A stretch of DNA of 64,000 nucleotides. Origin: Rubrivirga sp046845755 (GTDB lineage Bacteria > Bacteroidota > Rhodothermia > Rhodothermales > Rubricoccaceae). The stretch covers positions 992,001 through 1,056,000 of the forward strand of contig NZ_CP177357.1 of the NCBI RefSeq assembly GCF_046845755.1, given 5' to 3'. The notes under the pieces are model-generated. The model was not told the DNA's origin. It saw only the letters and a program-made list of their open reading frames with translations, and searched no databases. How positions within the stretch are numbered: the stretch's first letter is position 1; each line of letters begins with the position of its first letter. A program made the position numbers and the translations under genes. Shown here in pieces: positions 25,702 to 33,843 of the stretch.

Positions 25702-25715
25702 GACGGGGGACGGGG
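25702..25715 (-). repeat. Two heptamer units upstream of the HipA-like gene
   Basis: GACGGGG occurs twice in tandem on the plus strand, that is CCCCGTC twice in the gene's sense strand, about 38 bases before the GTG. Too short to call an array alone, but the same unit as arrays A to C. Confidence 0.5.
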
Positions 25716-25766
25716 GCAGCCGCTATTGCAATGTGACTCTCCCCGCATCGACCCTGCGTCTGCGCT

Positions 25767-26813
25767 CTACGCCAGCCCCGGGCCGAACCGCCGCAGCAGC
25801 GCCAGGAAAAACGGCACCCCGCAGATCGCCGTCAGCACGCCGACCGGGACTTCCTGGCCGGGCAGCACGACGCGCGCGGCCAAGTCCGCCAGCAGCAGAA
25901 ACACGGCGCCGCCGACGAACGCGAGCGGCACCAGCCGCCGGTGGGTCGCCCCGGCCACCAGTCGGACCGCGTGCGGCACGATGAGCCCCACGAACCCGAT
26001 CACACCCGCCGACGCGACGAGCACGCCCGTCACGACGGCCGCGAGCGCGACGAGCGCGCGCTTGAGCCCCTCGACCGGGACACCGAGGGACGCGGCGGCC
26101 TCCTCGCCGGTCGTCAGCAGGTCGAGCGGGCGGGCGAGCAGCCACAGCCCGCCGCCGGCCGCGAGCGCCACGACGGCCGGAAGGAGAGCCCGGTCCCACC
26201 GCGCGCCGGCGAGGGAGCCGAGCAGCCAGAACAGCACGGCGCGGAGCTTGTCGGGCTCGGGGCTGGCGTAGGTGATGAACGCCGTGACCGAGCCGAGGAG
26301 GGCCGACATCGCGACGCCCGCCAGCAGCAGCCGCGTGGTCGAGAGTGTCGGGCCGCGCTTGGCGGCGGCGAAGACCGCGAGCACGGCCAGCCACGCCCCG
26401 GCCGTCGCGGCGACGGGCATCGAGACCGCGCGCGAGACGGCGAGGGGCACGAACCCGAGGTAGAACAGCGCCGCGCCGGCGCTCGCGCCCGACGACGCGC
26501 CCAGGATATACGGCTCGGCGAGCGGGTTGCGGACGAGCGCCTGCATCGCCACGCCCACGACCGCCAGCCCGCCGCCGACCGACAGCGCCAGAATCGTGCG
26601 CGGCACGCGCAGGTCCCACACGATCGTCCGGTCGGTGAGCGCGCCGCCACCCGTCAGCGCCGCCCAGACGCGCGCAGGCCCTAAGTCGGCGCTCCCCCAG
26701 ACCAGGCTCGCGGCGATCGCCAGCACCGCCGCCGCAAGCATCAGCGCGCCGACGGCGACGGGCCCCAGTCGAGGGCCGCTCGCGGTCAGTTCTGTGGAAT
26801 CGGGAGGGGACAA
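25767..26813 (-). CDS. FecCD/BtuC-type ABC transporter permease
   Basis: 348 residues with about nine to ten membrane helices. VPRTILALSVGGGLAVVGVA followed by MQALVRNPLAEPYILGASSG is the hallmark of permeases for iron-siderophore, haem and vitamin B12. LVASAGVIGFVGLIVPHAVR is the second signature (coupling helix region). It works with the binding lipoprotein 145 bp upstream on the same strand. The ATPase subunit is not next to it: the downstream neighbour is the HipA-like gene. Confidence 0.9.
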   Translation of the reverse strand: MSPPDSTELTASGPRLGPVAVGALMLAAAVLAIAASLVWGSADLGPARVWAALTGGGALTDRTIVWDLRVPRTILALSVGGGLAVVGVAMQALVRNPLAEPYILGASSGASAGAALFYLGFVPLAVSRAVSMPVAATAGAWLAVLAVFAAAKRGPTLSTTRLLLAGVAMSALLGSVTAFITYASPEPDKLRAVLFWLLGSLAGARWDRALLPAVVALAAGGGLWLLARPLDLLTTGEEAAASLGVPVEGLKRALVALAAVVTGVLVASAGVIGFVGLIVPHAVRLVAGATHRRLVPLAFVGGAVFLLLADLAARVVLPGQEVPVGVLTAICGVPFFLALLRRFGPGLA

Positions 26814-26958
26814 AGGGAGAGGGAGACGGCCGCCCGGAGACTACGCGCCCGCCCGCTGGCGCAGGGGCTCAGGCTGGCATCTGCCTCATTCCTCGTCCCT
26901 CTTTCCCCGTTCCCGCGCTTGGGGCATCCGGCCACGAGCCACCGCCCCTGTCCGCGCG

Positions 26959-27840
26959 CTACGCCGCGCCCGCCGCGAACGCCTCGGGGTGGAGCAGCCG
27001 CGCCAGCCGCTCCAGACCCTCGACGAGCCGGGGGCCGGGGCGGCTGATGAGGTCGGGGTCAATGCCGTAGACCCGGCGGTTCTGGACGGCCGGCAGCGTA
27101 AAGAACGTCGGGTGCCGCTCGACGAGACGGCTCGGGTCGTAGTCGGGGCCCGCGAGCACGAGGATGACCTCGGGCGCCATCTCGAGGACGGCCTCGTCGC
27201 TGGGCTGCGCCGCCGCGCCGGGGTAGAGGTCGGTCAGGTTGTCGCCACCGGCCAGCCGCACGAGCTCGCTGGCGTACGAGTCGCGCCCAAACGCGTACAG
27301 CGTCTCGTCGCCGACGACGAGGAGCACGCGGGGCTTGGTGAACGGACCCACGGCGTCGGAGACGGCGGCGACGCGGCGCTCGAAGTCGGCGGCGACGGCG
27401 GCGCCGCCCGAGACGACGAGGAGCGTGTCGAGCGTCCGGAGCGCGCGCGGCACGTCCGAGACCTGGTCGAACCGGAAGAGGTAGGTCGGGACGCCAACGG
27501 CGTCGAGCGCGTCGGCCGTCTCGCCGGGGTTGACGCTCTCGGCCCCGATCGCGAGGTCGGGCGCGAGGGCTACGACGGCCTCGAGGTCGAGCGGGTACGA
27601 CTGGTAGCGGGGCAAGTCGGTCACGCCCGCCGGGAAGTCGTCGCTGACGGCGGCGCCCGCGAGGCGGTCGAGCCCGGCGGCGGCGGCCACCAACTCGGTG
27701 ACGTTCGGCGCCAGCGGGAGCACGGCCCGGGGCGTCGCGTCGAGCGAGACCGGGCGGCCCGTGTCGTCGACGAGGTCGCCGGGCGCGGGCGGGGCGCAGG
27801 CGGCGAGGACCGCCAGCGCGAGGATCAGGATGCGGGGCAT
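26959..27840 (-). CDS. Helical-backbone metal-chelate binding lipoprotein (BtuF/FhuD-like)
   Basis: 293 residues. A lipoprotein signal peptide ends in the lipobox LAVLAAC (Cys15). The mature protein has the two-lobe class III binding protein layout: PRAVLPLAPNVTELVAAAAG, LEAVVALAPDLAI and the linking helix, then a second lobe with EVILVLAGPDYD and NRRVYGIDPDLISRPGPRLV. Vitamin B12 or a ferric siderophore is the likely ligand; sequence does not decide. The 34-bp gap to the divergent dagK-like gene has no room for a cobalamin riboswitch. Confidence 0.85.
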   Translation of the reverse strand: MPRILILALAVLAACAPPAPGDLVDDTGRPVSLDATPRAVLPLAPNVTELVAAAAGLDRLAGAAVSDDFPAGVTDLPRYQSYPLDLEAVVALAPDLAIGAESVNPGETADALDAVGVPTYLFRFDQVSDVPRALRTLDTLLVVSGGAAVAADFERRVAAVSDAVGPFTKPRVLLVVGDETLYAFGRDSYASELVRLAGGDNLTDLYPGAAAQPSDEAVLEMAPEVILVLAGPDYDPSRLVERHPTFFTLPAVQNRRVYGIDPDLISRPGPRLVEGLERLARLLHPEAFAAGAA

Positions 27841-27858
27841 GGCGGGGGGGCGGGCGCG

Positions 27859-27871
27859 GCTAAGTTAGCCG
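27859..27871. promoter_or_regulatory. Palindromic bidirectional -10 element
   Basis: GGCTAAGTTAGCC is a perfect palindrome with a one-base centre in the 34-bp gap between the divergent btuF-like and dagK-like genes. It reads TAAGTTAG on the plus strand and TAACTTAG on the minus strand, so one element offers a TANNTTNG box to both genes. It ends 3 bases before the dagK-like ATG and 18 bases before the btuF-like ATG. Confidence 0.55.
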
Positions 27872-27874
27872 GGC

Positions 27875-28855
27875 ATGACGGCCCACGTCCTCTTCAACCC
27901 CGCGGCGCGCGGCGGCCGCACGCGGTCGCTGGCGGGGCGCGTCGAGCGGGCGCTCGCCGAGGCCGGCATCGAGGCGAGGATCCGCACGACGGCCGCGCCC
28001 GGCGACGCCGAGCGGTGGGCGCGCGAGCTCGGGGAGACGGGCGCGACGGTCCTCGTCGCCGGCGGCGACGGCACGGTCCACGAGGCGGCGAACGGGCTCG
28101 CGGGCACGGCGGGGACGCTGGGCGTGATTCCGGTCGGCACCGGGAACGACTACGCGAACGCGCTCGGCATGGCGACGGCGCCCGAGGCCGCGGCCCGCCA
28201 ACTCGCGGCGGCCCGGCCCCGCAGCATCGACGTCGCCCGGCTGGCGTGGACCGACGCGGCCGGCGAGCACCGGCGCGTCGTGGCGAACGCCGTCGGGGCC
28301 GGGTTCGACGGCCACGCCGCCGGGCTCGCGAGCCAGACCAAGTGGCTCGGCGGCCGGGCCGCCTACCTCGCCGCCGTGTTCCGGACGCTGCGGCAGTGGC
28401 CGGCGCTCGCGCCGCACGTCCGCAGCGAGGCCGAGGGCGCCGACCTCGCGCACGACGGGCGGCTGTTCCTGGTCGAGGTCGGCGTCGGCCACTCCGTCGG
28501 CGGCGGTTTTTTGCTCACGCCCGACGCGGTCCCCGACGACGGGCTGCTCGACGTGTGCCTGGTCCGGCAGCTCCCGACCACGCGCGCGCTCCAGCTGCTC
28601 CCGTCGACGTTCTCGGGCGGCCACGTCGCGGCGCCGGAGGTCCGGATGGGGCAGACGCCCCGGTTCTCGCTCGCCTCCGACGGCCCGCTCGCCATCCAGG
28701 CCGACGGCGAGGTGCTCTCGACCGACGCCCGTGCCTTCTCGGTCACCATCGACCCCGGGGCCCTCTCCGTGCTGGCGCCCCGCCTCGACGCGCGCGACGC
28801 GGCGTCGCCCTCGAGCCCCGCCCCCTCGATGGCTCGTGCGAGGCCGGCCGTGTAG
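27875..28855 (+). CDS. Diacylglycerol kinase-family lipid kinase
   Basis: 326 residues. FNPAARGGRT at the N-terminus, VLVAGGDGTVHEAANGL (about residues 58-74) with the GGDGT nucleotide motif, and VIPVGTGNDYANALG are the defining blocks; a beta-sandwich domain follows. It phosphorylates diacylglycerol or a related lipid such as sphingosine or ceramide. The promoter palindrome ends three bases before the ATG, so the mRNA should be leaderless. A hairpin follows 11 bases after the stop. Confidence 0.9.
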   Translation: MTAHVLFNPAARGGRTRSLAGRVERALAEAGIEARIRTTAAPGDAERWARELGETGATVLVAGGDGTVHEAANGLAGTAGTLGVIPVGTGNDYANALGMATAPEAAARQLAAARPRSIDVARLAWTDAAGEHRRVVANAVGAGFDGHAAGLASQTKWLGGRAAYLAAVFRTLRQWPALAPHVRSEAEGADLAHDGRLFLVEVGVGHSVGGGFLLTPDAVPDDGLLDVCLVRQLPTTRALQLLPSTFSGGHVAAPEVRMGQTPRFSLASDGPLAIQADGEVLSTDARAFSVTIDPGALSVLAPRLDARDAASPSSPAPSMARARPAV

Positions 28856-28866
28856 GGAAGGCCCGC

Positions 28867-28891
28867 GTTTCGGCCGCCGCACGGCCGAAAC
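28867..28891 (+). terminator. Hairpin after the lipid kinase gene
   Basis: A 10-bp perfect stem (28867-28876 with 28882-28891) with a 5-base loop, 11 bases after the stop. There is no T-run behind it; it could also be an operator for the next gene. Confidence 0.55.
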
Positions 28892-28924
28892 TATGGCGGC
28901 GGAGGCGTTACGATTCGTACCATC

Positions 28925-28932
28925 TACCCTTG
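28925..28932 (+). promoter_or_regulatory. Candidate -10 element of the NtrC-type regulator
   Basis: TACCCTTG, five of six fixed positions of TANNTTTG, 26 bases before the ATG at 28959. Confidence 0.45.
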
Positions 28933-28958
28933 CCCTGGACGCCTCCTTCCCCCCGGAT

Positions 28959-30356
28959 ATGAGCCAGAAACGCATTTTCGTCGTCGACGACGACCCCAAG
29001 ATCGGCGAGCTGTTCGCCAAGGTCCTCACCCGGGATGGCTACGCGACGCAGGGGTTTACCTCCGCCGAGCCCCTCCTTCAGGCCATCGACGACGGCAAGA
29101 CGCCGGACCTCGTCCTGACGGACCTCATGATGCCCGACGTGTCGGGGATGGAGCTGATCGAGACCCTGCGCGAGCGGGGCATCACGATCCCCGTCATCGT
29201 GATGACGGCGCACTCGTCGGTGCAGACCGCCGTCGAGGCGATGCGGCTGGGCGCGTTCCACTACCTCCAGAAGCCCGTCAACTTGGAAGAGATGCGGGCG
29301 CTTCTGGCGAAGGCGCTCGACCTCTACGAGGATAGGAAGGAGCTCCAGGAGATCAAGAAGACGCGGAAGAAGCAGCACGACGTCGGCAAGATCCTGGGCA
29401 CGAGCGACGAGGTCCAGGTCGTCCGCGACACGATCCAGACGCTGGCCGACATCCCCAACACGACCGTGCTCGTGCGCGGCGAGACCGGGACGGGCAAGAA
29501 CCTGGTCGCCCAGACGCTCCACTACGCCTCGAAGTGGTCGGGCGGGCGGTTCATGGAGATCAACTGCGCCGCGCTCCCCGACAACCTGCTCGAGTCCGAG
29601 CTGTTCGGCTACGAGAAGGGCGCCTTCACCGACGCCCGCGCCGCCAAGCCGGGGCTCCTGGAGATCGCCGACGGCGGGACCCTCTTCCTGGACGAGATCG
29701 ACTCGATGTCGCTCCCGCTCCAGTCGAAGCTGCTGAGCTTTCTGGAGAGCCGCCAGTTCCGCCGGCTCGGCGGGACCGACGAGATCAAGGTGACGACGCG
29801 GATCGTGTGCGCGACGAACGCGAACCTGCAGGAGAAGGTGGCCGAGAAGGCGTTCCGCAAGGACCTCCTCTTCCGGATCAACGTGGTCTCGATCGAGCTC
29901 CCACCACTCCGTCGGATGGGCCGCGACGCGCTCACGATCGCCCAGAAGGTGGCGACGGGCTTTGCCGGCGAGTTCGCCAAGCCCTTCGACGGGTTCACCG
30001 AGGCCGCCGAGACCAAGCTCGTGGGCCACTCGTGGCCGGGCAACGTCCGCGAGCTCCGCAACGTCCTGGAGCGGGCCATGATCTTCGCCACGTCCGCGAC
30101 GCTCGATGCCAGCGACCTCGTCCTCCTGCAGACCGACGCCTTCGACGGCGCGGCGAGCGACGCGGACACCTTCCGCTTCCGTGCCAGCGCCAGCCTCGAG
30201 GACCTCGAGTACGAGTACATCAAGCACACGCTCGCCAACAACCGCAACTCGTCGTACTCCGACGTCGCCAAGCTCCTGGGCATCTCGAAAAAGACGCTCT
30301 GGGAAAAGCGCAAGCGCTACAACCTCGACGCCGAGATCGAAGAGATGACGGCGTAG
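28959..30356 (+). CDS. Sigma-54-type response regulator (NtrC family)
   Basis: 465 residues. A receiver domain (residues 1-120; acidic pocket VVDDDP, phospho-Asp in LVLTDLMMPD, Lys in LQKPV) is followed by an AAA+ domain (about 145-375) with Walker A GETGTGKN, the loop GAFTDA in place of GAFTGA, Walker B GGTLFLDEI, sensor CATNANL and the R-finger region RKDLLFRINVV, then a Fis-type HTH (about 425-460, SYSDVAKLLGISKKTLWEKR). It would activate sigma-54 promoters after phosphorylation. No histidine kinase gene is adjacent. The GAFTDA variant sits in the loop that contacts sigma-54. Confidence 0.93.
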   Translation: MSQKRIFVVDDDPKIGELFAKVLTRDGYATQGFTSAEPLLQAIDDGKTPDLVLTDLMMPDVSGMELIETLRERGITIPVIVMTAHSSVQTAVEAMRLGAFHYLQKPVNLEEMRALLAKALDLYEDRKELQEIKKTRKKQHDVGKILGTSDEVQVVRDTIQTLADIPNTTVLVRGETGTGKNLVAQTLHYASKWSGGRFMEINCAALPDNLLESELFGYEKGAFTDARAAKPGLLEIADGGTLFLDEIDSMSLPLQSKLLSFLESRQFRRLGGTDEIKVTTRIVCATNANLQEKVAEKAFRKDLLFRINVVSIELPPLRRMGRDALTIAQKVATGFAGEFAKPFDGFTEAAETKLVGHSWPGNVRELRNVLERAMIFATSATLDASDLVLLQTDAFDGAASDADTFRFRASASLEDLEYEYIKHTLANNRNSSYSDVAKLLGISKKTLWEKRKRYNLDAEIEEMTA

Positions 30357-30360
30357 GGGG

Positions 30361-30400
30361 ACGAGGGGCTGGGGGGCGCCCGATGGGCCGGGCGTCTCGT
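30361..30400 (+). terminator. Possible terminator after the NtrC-type gene
   Basis: Nested complementary arms: ACGAG (30361-30365) with CTCGT (30396-30400), and CGCCCG (30377-30382) with CGGGCG (30389-30394). Irregular and without a T-run. Confidence 0.35.
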
Positions 30401-30502
30401 GCGGATTGACGGCGGAGACGGAGCCCCGGAGTGAACCGGGATGGGGGCAGAGGTCCAGGAGGGGTATCCTTCCCCACGCCCCCAGTCCCCATCGCCCCCG
30501 CC

Positions 30503-31342
30503 GTGACCGACACGCAGAAAGCCGCGCTCGCCGACCGTCTCTCCGGGGCGTCCCGCGCCCCCGCCCCGCCCGCCTCGGGCGACCTGTCCGCCGCACTGGA
30601 GCGCATGGTCGGCGCCGGTGCCGCCCGCTTCGGCCTCCGCGCCGACGCGACGGGGCCCGCCGACGCGTGCGCGCTCGCGCCGCCGCTCGCCCGGCTGATC
30701 GACCACACGGTCCTGAAGCCCGACACGACGGAGCACGCCATCCGCGAGCTGTGCGCCGAGGCGCGCGAGTACTGCTTCGCGAGCGTCTGCGTGAGCCCGG
30801 TCTGGGTGCCCGTCGCGGCCGCCGAGCTGGCGGGCACGACGCCCATGGTGTGCACGGTCATCGGCTTCCCGCACGGCGCCAACCGGACCGCCGTCAAGGC
30901 CTTCGAGACCCAGCAGGCCGTCCGCGACGGGGCCGAGGAGATCGACATGGTCATCGCCATCGCGCTCCTCAAGAGCGAGCGCTACGCCGAGGTCGAGGCC
31001 GACATCCGGGCGGTCGTCGAGGCGGCCCAGGGCCGGACCGTCAAGGTGATCCTGGAGACGGCGCTGCTGACGGACGAGGAGAAGGTGATCGCCTGCGTGC
31101 TCTCGCAGAACGCGGGCGCCGACTTTGTCAAGACGTCGACGGGCTTCGCGTCGTCGGGGGCCAGCCCCCAGGACGTGGCGCTGATGCGGCGCGTCGTCGG
31201 CCCGACGATGGGCGTCAAGGCGTCGGGCGGCGTGCGCTCGGCCGAGGACGCCTATGCGATGGTCGAGGCCGGCGCGACGCGGCTCGGCGCGAGCGCGGGC
31301 GTCGCTATTTTGAAGGGCCTCACGTCGGACGCCTCGTACTAA
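30503..31342 (+). CDS. deoC: Deoxyribose-phosphate aldolase
   Basis: 279 residues. It cleaves 2-deoxyribose-5-phosphate to glyceraldehyde-3-phosphate and acetaldehyde in deoxynucleoside breakdown. The barrel carries EEIDMVI, the Schiff-base Lys in DFVKTSTGF, and the second Lys in GVKASGGV. An N-terminal extension of about 60 residues precedes the usual start LARLIDHTVLKPD. The GTG at 30503 is preferred to a GTG 72 bases upstream, whose extra residues are Pro/Gly-rich. The leader ends in C4-C5 runs with a 7-8 base period (30472-30499), reminiscent of the heptamer arrays. Confidence 0.92.
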   Translation: MTDTQKAALADRLSGASRAPAPPASGDLSAALERMVGAGAARFGLRADATGPADACALAPPLARLIDHTVLKPDTTEHAIRELCAEAREYCFASVCVSPVWVPVAAAELAGTTPMVCTVIGFPHGANRTAVKAFETQQAVRDGAEEIDMVIAIALLKSERYAEVEADIRAVVEAAQGRTVKVILETALLTDEEKVIACVLSQNAGADFVKTSTGFASSGASPQDVALMRRVVGPTMGVKASGGVRSAEDAYAMVEAGATRLGASAGVAILKGLTSDASY

Positions 31343-31383
31343 CTCGGGCGACGGGGTGGCCTCCGCCCCACGCTTCCCCCGCC

Positions 31384-31917
31384 ATGCGCACCGCTCTCCT
31401 CGTCGTCCTCAGCCTGTCGTTCGCGGCGTGCTCCGCCGTCGGCCCCGCCGCGCCCGAGGCGCCGCCCGAGACGGGCGAGACGCCCGCGCCGGGCTACCCG
31501 GCGTATGAGACCTTCGACCCGACGGGCTACGACGCCGAGCCGGAGCCGGCCGCCGAGGTCGTCCACGACGTGCCGGCGGGCATCATGGCGGGCCGCGTGG
31601 TCGTGCCGACCGAGGCGGGGCCGCCGGCGCCGCAAGACCCGCAGCCGCGGCAGGTCGAGGGCTTCCGCGTCCAGATCTTCTCCGGCGCGACGCGCGCCGC
31701 CGCCGAGCGCGTCCGCGACGACGCCGTCTCGTGGTGGACCGAGCAGGGCGGCAACCCGCGCGAGCTGGGCGCCATCGTGGCGTACCTCCAGCCGTACTAC
31801 CGCGTCCGCCTCGGGGCGTTCGCCACGCGCGAGCAGGCCGAGGCGGCGCTGGCGACGGTTCGTCGCCAGTTCCCCGAGGCGTTCTTGGTACCGGATCTTG
31901 TGACGATCAACGACTGA
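31384..31917 (+). CDS. SPOR-domain lipoprotein
   Basis: 177 residues. The signal peptide ends in the lipobox LSFAAC (Cys16). A Pro/Glu-rich linker follows to about residue 90. Residues 95-172 form a SPOR domain (GFRVQIFSGATRAAAERVRD, YYRVRLGAFATREQAEAALA), which binds denuded peptidoglycan glycans at division sites or elsewhere. It lies 41 bp after deoC on the same strand. A perfect short hairpin lies 9 bp beyond its stop. Confidence 0.85.
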   Translation: MRTALLVVLSLSFAACSAVGPAAPEAPPETGETPAPGYPAYETFDPTGYDAEPEPAAEVVHDVPAGIMAGRVVVPTEAGPPAPQDPQPRQVEGFRVQIFSGATRAAAERVRDDAVSWWTEQGGNPRELGAIVAYLQPYYRVRLGAFATREQAEAALATVRRQFPEAFLVPDLVTIND

Positions 31918-31926
31918 GTGCCCTCG

Positions 31927-31947
31927 CCGGCACCCCTGGGGTGCCGG
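31927..31947. terminator. Hairpin between convergent genes
   Basis: Perfect palindrome (31927-31936 with 31938-31947) between the SPOR lipoprotein and the MBL hydrolase genes. With a realistic 4-5 base loop the stem is eight pairs, all but two G-C. It can act in both directions. Confidence 0.5.
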
Positions 31948-31956
31948 GAGGCGCGG

Positions 31957-32697
31957 CTAGAGGTCGATCCGGTCGCCGTCGTGGCCCCAGGCCGTCCTCG
32001 TGAATCGCGCCCGGGCGTCGCCGAGCCCGTCGTCGCTGGCGTCGTGGGGGGCGTGGACGAGGACCAGGCGCCCCACGCCCGCTCGGGCCGCCACGTCCGC
32101 CGCCTCCTCGGGCGAGCTGTGGACGCCCGTCAGCGAGCCGGTGGCCTCGTGGACCAGCACGTCGGCGCCGGCCGCGAGCGCGACGACGGCATCGGAATGG
32201 GCGGTGTCGCACGAGTACGCGAGCACGGCGCCGTCGGCCTCGAACCGCAGACCGATGGTCGGGACGGGGTGGTCGACGGGCGTCGCGGTGACCGCCAGCG
32301 GGCCCAGGCGGAGCACGTCGGCGCCGGGCGCGAGGGCGACGGGGTGGAAGGTGCGCGCGGGGAGGTCGTCCCACTTGCACGTGTCGAAGACGGCGAAGAG
32401 GGCGCGAGCCTTTTCCAGCGTCGCCGCCGGGCCGTAGACCGGGATCGGCGCGCGGCGCCCCTGCAGCCACAGCTTCTCGATCAAGAGGGGGAAGCCCGCA
32501 ATGTGGTCGGGGTGCTCGTGCGTCAGGATGACGGCGTCGAGCGCGGCGGGGTCGAGGCCGGAGACCTCGAGGCGCTGCACGGCGTCGGCCCCGCAATCGA
32601 CGAGGACGGTCCGGCCGTCGTGCTCGATGGCGAGCATCGTCGTGGTCCGGGAGGGGCCGGCGTTTGCGGAGCCGGTGCCGAGGAGGTGGGCCGTCAT
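31957..32697 (-). CDS. MBL-fold metallo-hydrolase (RNase Z-like)
   Basis: 246 residues. The metal motif HxHxDH is VILTHEHPDHIAG (about residues 57-69); further ligands lie in AYSCDTAHSD and HAPHD. GTGSANAGPSRTTTML at the start resembles RNase Z/arylsulfatase-type members of the family. Without the exosite of RNase Z a tRNA-processing role is uncertain. It starts upstream of the polyprenyl synthetase stop by 58 bp and may share its transcript. Confidence 0.8.
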   Translation of the reverse strand: MTAHLLGTGSANAGPSRTTTMLAIEHDGRTVLVDCGADAVQRLEVSGLDPAALDAVILTHEHPDHIAGFPLLIEKLWLQGRRAPIPVYGPAATLEKARALFAVFDTCKWDDLPARTFHPVALAPGADVLRLGPLAVTATPVDHPVPTIGLRFEADGAVLAYSCDTAHSDAVVALAAGADVLVHEATGSLTGVHSSPEEAADVAARAGVGRLVLVHAPHDASDDGLGDARARFTRTAWGHDGDRIDL

Positions 32698-32755
32698 CGA
32701 GTCGGGGGGGAGCGGCTGGAACGTAGCGCCCCCGGCCGGTCCGCGGAGGACTGAT

Positions 32756-33766
32756 CTAGCGCTTCCGGGCGACGACGTAGGCGCACAGCCCGACGAGCGC
32801 GTCGCGCGCGTCGGAGGGGGGGAACGCGAGGAGGCCGTCGGCGGCCTCGGCCGCCAGCGCCTCCATCCGGCCGCGCGCCGCCGCCAGCCCGCCGCTCGCC
32901 TCGACGAACGCGACCACCTCGGCGACCTCGGCCGCCGACTTTTTGCGCCGCCGGACGATCTTGCGGATCCGCTTGGCGACGGCCGGTTCGGCGCGGTCGA
33001 GGGCCAGGATGAGCGGCAGGGTCAGCTTGCGGTCCTGGAGGTCGAGCCCGACCGGCTTGCCGGCCGCCGCGTTCGGGTCGTAGTCGAAGAGGTCGTCGCG
33101 GATCTGGAACGCCAGCCCGATCGTCTCGCCGATCGCCTTGCACCGGGCCACCGTCGCGTCGTCGGCGCCGGCGCTGGCGGCGCCGGCCGCGAGGCACGCC
33201 GCGATCAGCGAGCCCGTCTTGTCGGCGATGATCTGGAAGTACCGCGCCTCGGTCATGTCGAGCCGCCGCGCCGTCTCGATCTGCAACAGCTCGCCCTCCG
33301 ACATCCGGCGGACCGCGTCGGAGGTGATGTGGAGCAGGTCGTAGTCGCCGTCGTCGAGCGCCAGCAGGAGCCCACGGCTCAGGAGGTAGTCGCCCAGGAG
33401 CACGCCGACCTTGTTGCGCCACAGTGCGTTGATCGACGCCACCCCACGCCGGGTCTCCGCCTCGTCCACGACGTCGTCGTGGACGAGCGTGGCCGTGTGG
33501 AGAAGCTCCACCAACGTCGCCGCCCGGAAGCTCCGCTCGCCGATGCCGCCGACCAAGTCGGCCGCGAGCAGGACGAGCGTCGGCCGGATCTGCTTGCCCT
33601 TACGTCGAAGGAGGTACTGCACGACCGTGTCGAGCAGGCGGACGCGCGAGCGCATCGCGTCGCGGAAGTGCGCGCGGAACGTCTTGAGCTCGCCGGCGAC
33701 CGGTGCCTGGATCGCCTTGAGGCTGAGCGGCGCGGCGGTGAGGGGCGGGGCGAGGGTGTCGGGCAC
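32756..33766 (-). CDS. Polyprenyl diphosphate synthase
   Basis: 336 residues. It elongates isoprenoid chains from IPP, probably to the octaprenyl-nonaprenyl length used for menaquinone side chains. The first Asp-rich motif is in LVHDDVVDEAETRRG, the second in FQIRDDLFDYDPN. KGKQIRPTLVLLAADL is the conserved IPP-binding start. The GTG at 33766 is chosen: it follows the -10 element by 23 bases, and upstream codons look non-coding. Menaquinone made with this chain would serve the complex I encoded here; that link is an inference. Confidence 0.9.
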   Translation of the reverse strand: MPDTLAPPLTAAPLSLKAIQAPVAGELKTFRAHFRDAMRSRVRLLDTVVQYLLRRKGKQIRPTLVLLAADLVGGIGERSFRAATLVELLHTATLVHDDVVDEAETRRGVASINALWRNKVGVLLGDYLLSRGLLLALDDGDYDLLHITSDAVRRMSEGELLQIETARRLDMTEARYFQIIADKTGSLIAACLAAGAASAGADDATVARCKAIGETIGLAFQIRDDLFDYDPNAAAGKPVGLDLQDRKLTLPLILALDRAEPAVAKRIRKIVRRRKKSAAEVAEVVAFVEASGGLAAARGRMEALAAEAADGLLAFPPSDARDALVGLCAYVVARKR

Positions 33767-33789
33767 AGAACTTTCAGCCGGAGTTGAAA

Positions 33790-33796
33790 GAAGATA
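33790..33796 (-). promoter_or_regulatory. -10 element of the polyprenyl synthase gene
   Basis: TATCTTC on the minus strand, 23 bases before the GTG. A CTTTCA/TGAAAG inverted repeat (33771-33776 with 33785-33790) lies between it and the start and could be an operator. Confidence 0.5.
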
Positions 33797-33843
33797 CCCG
33801 AGACCGCGGCCCCGGTTGCAGTCCAGGGCGCTCGACGCCGTTT

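Noticed and set aside
27841..27874. Cobalamin riboswitch upstream of the BtuF-like gene
   Set aside because: Only 34 bp separate the divergent genes, far too short for the element.
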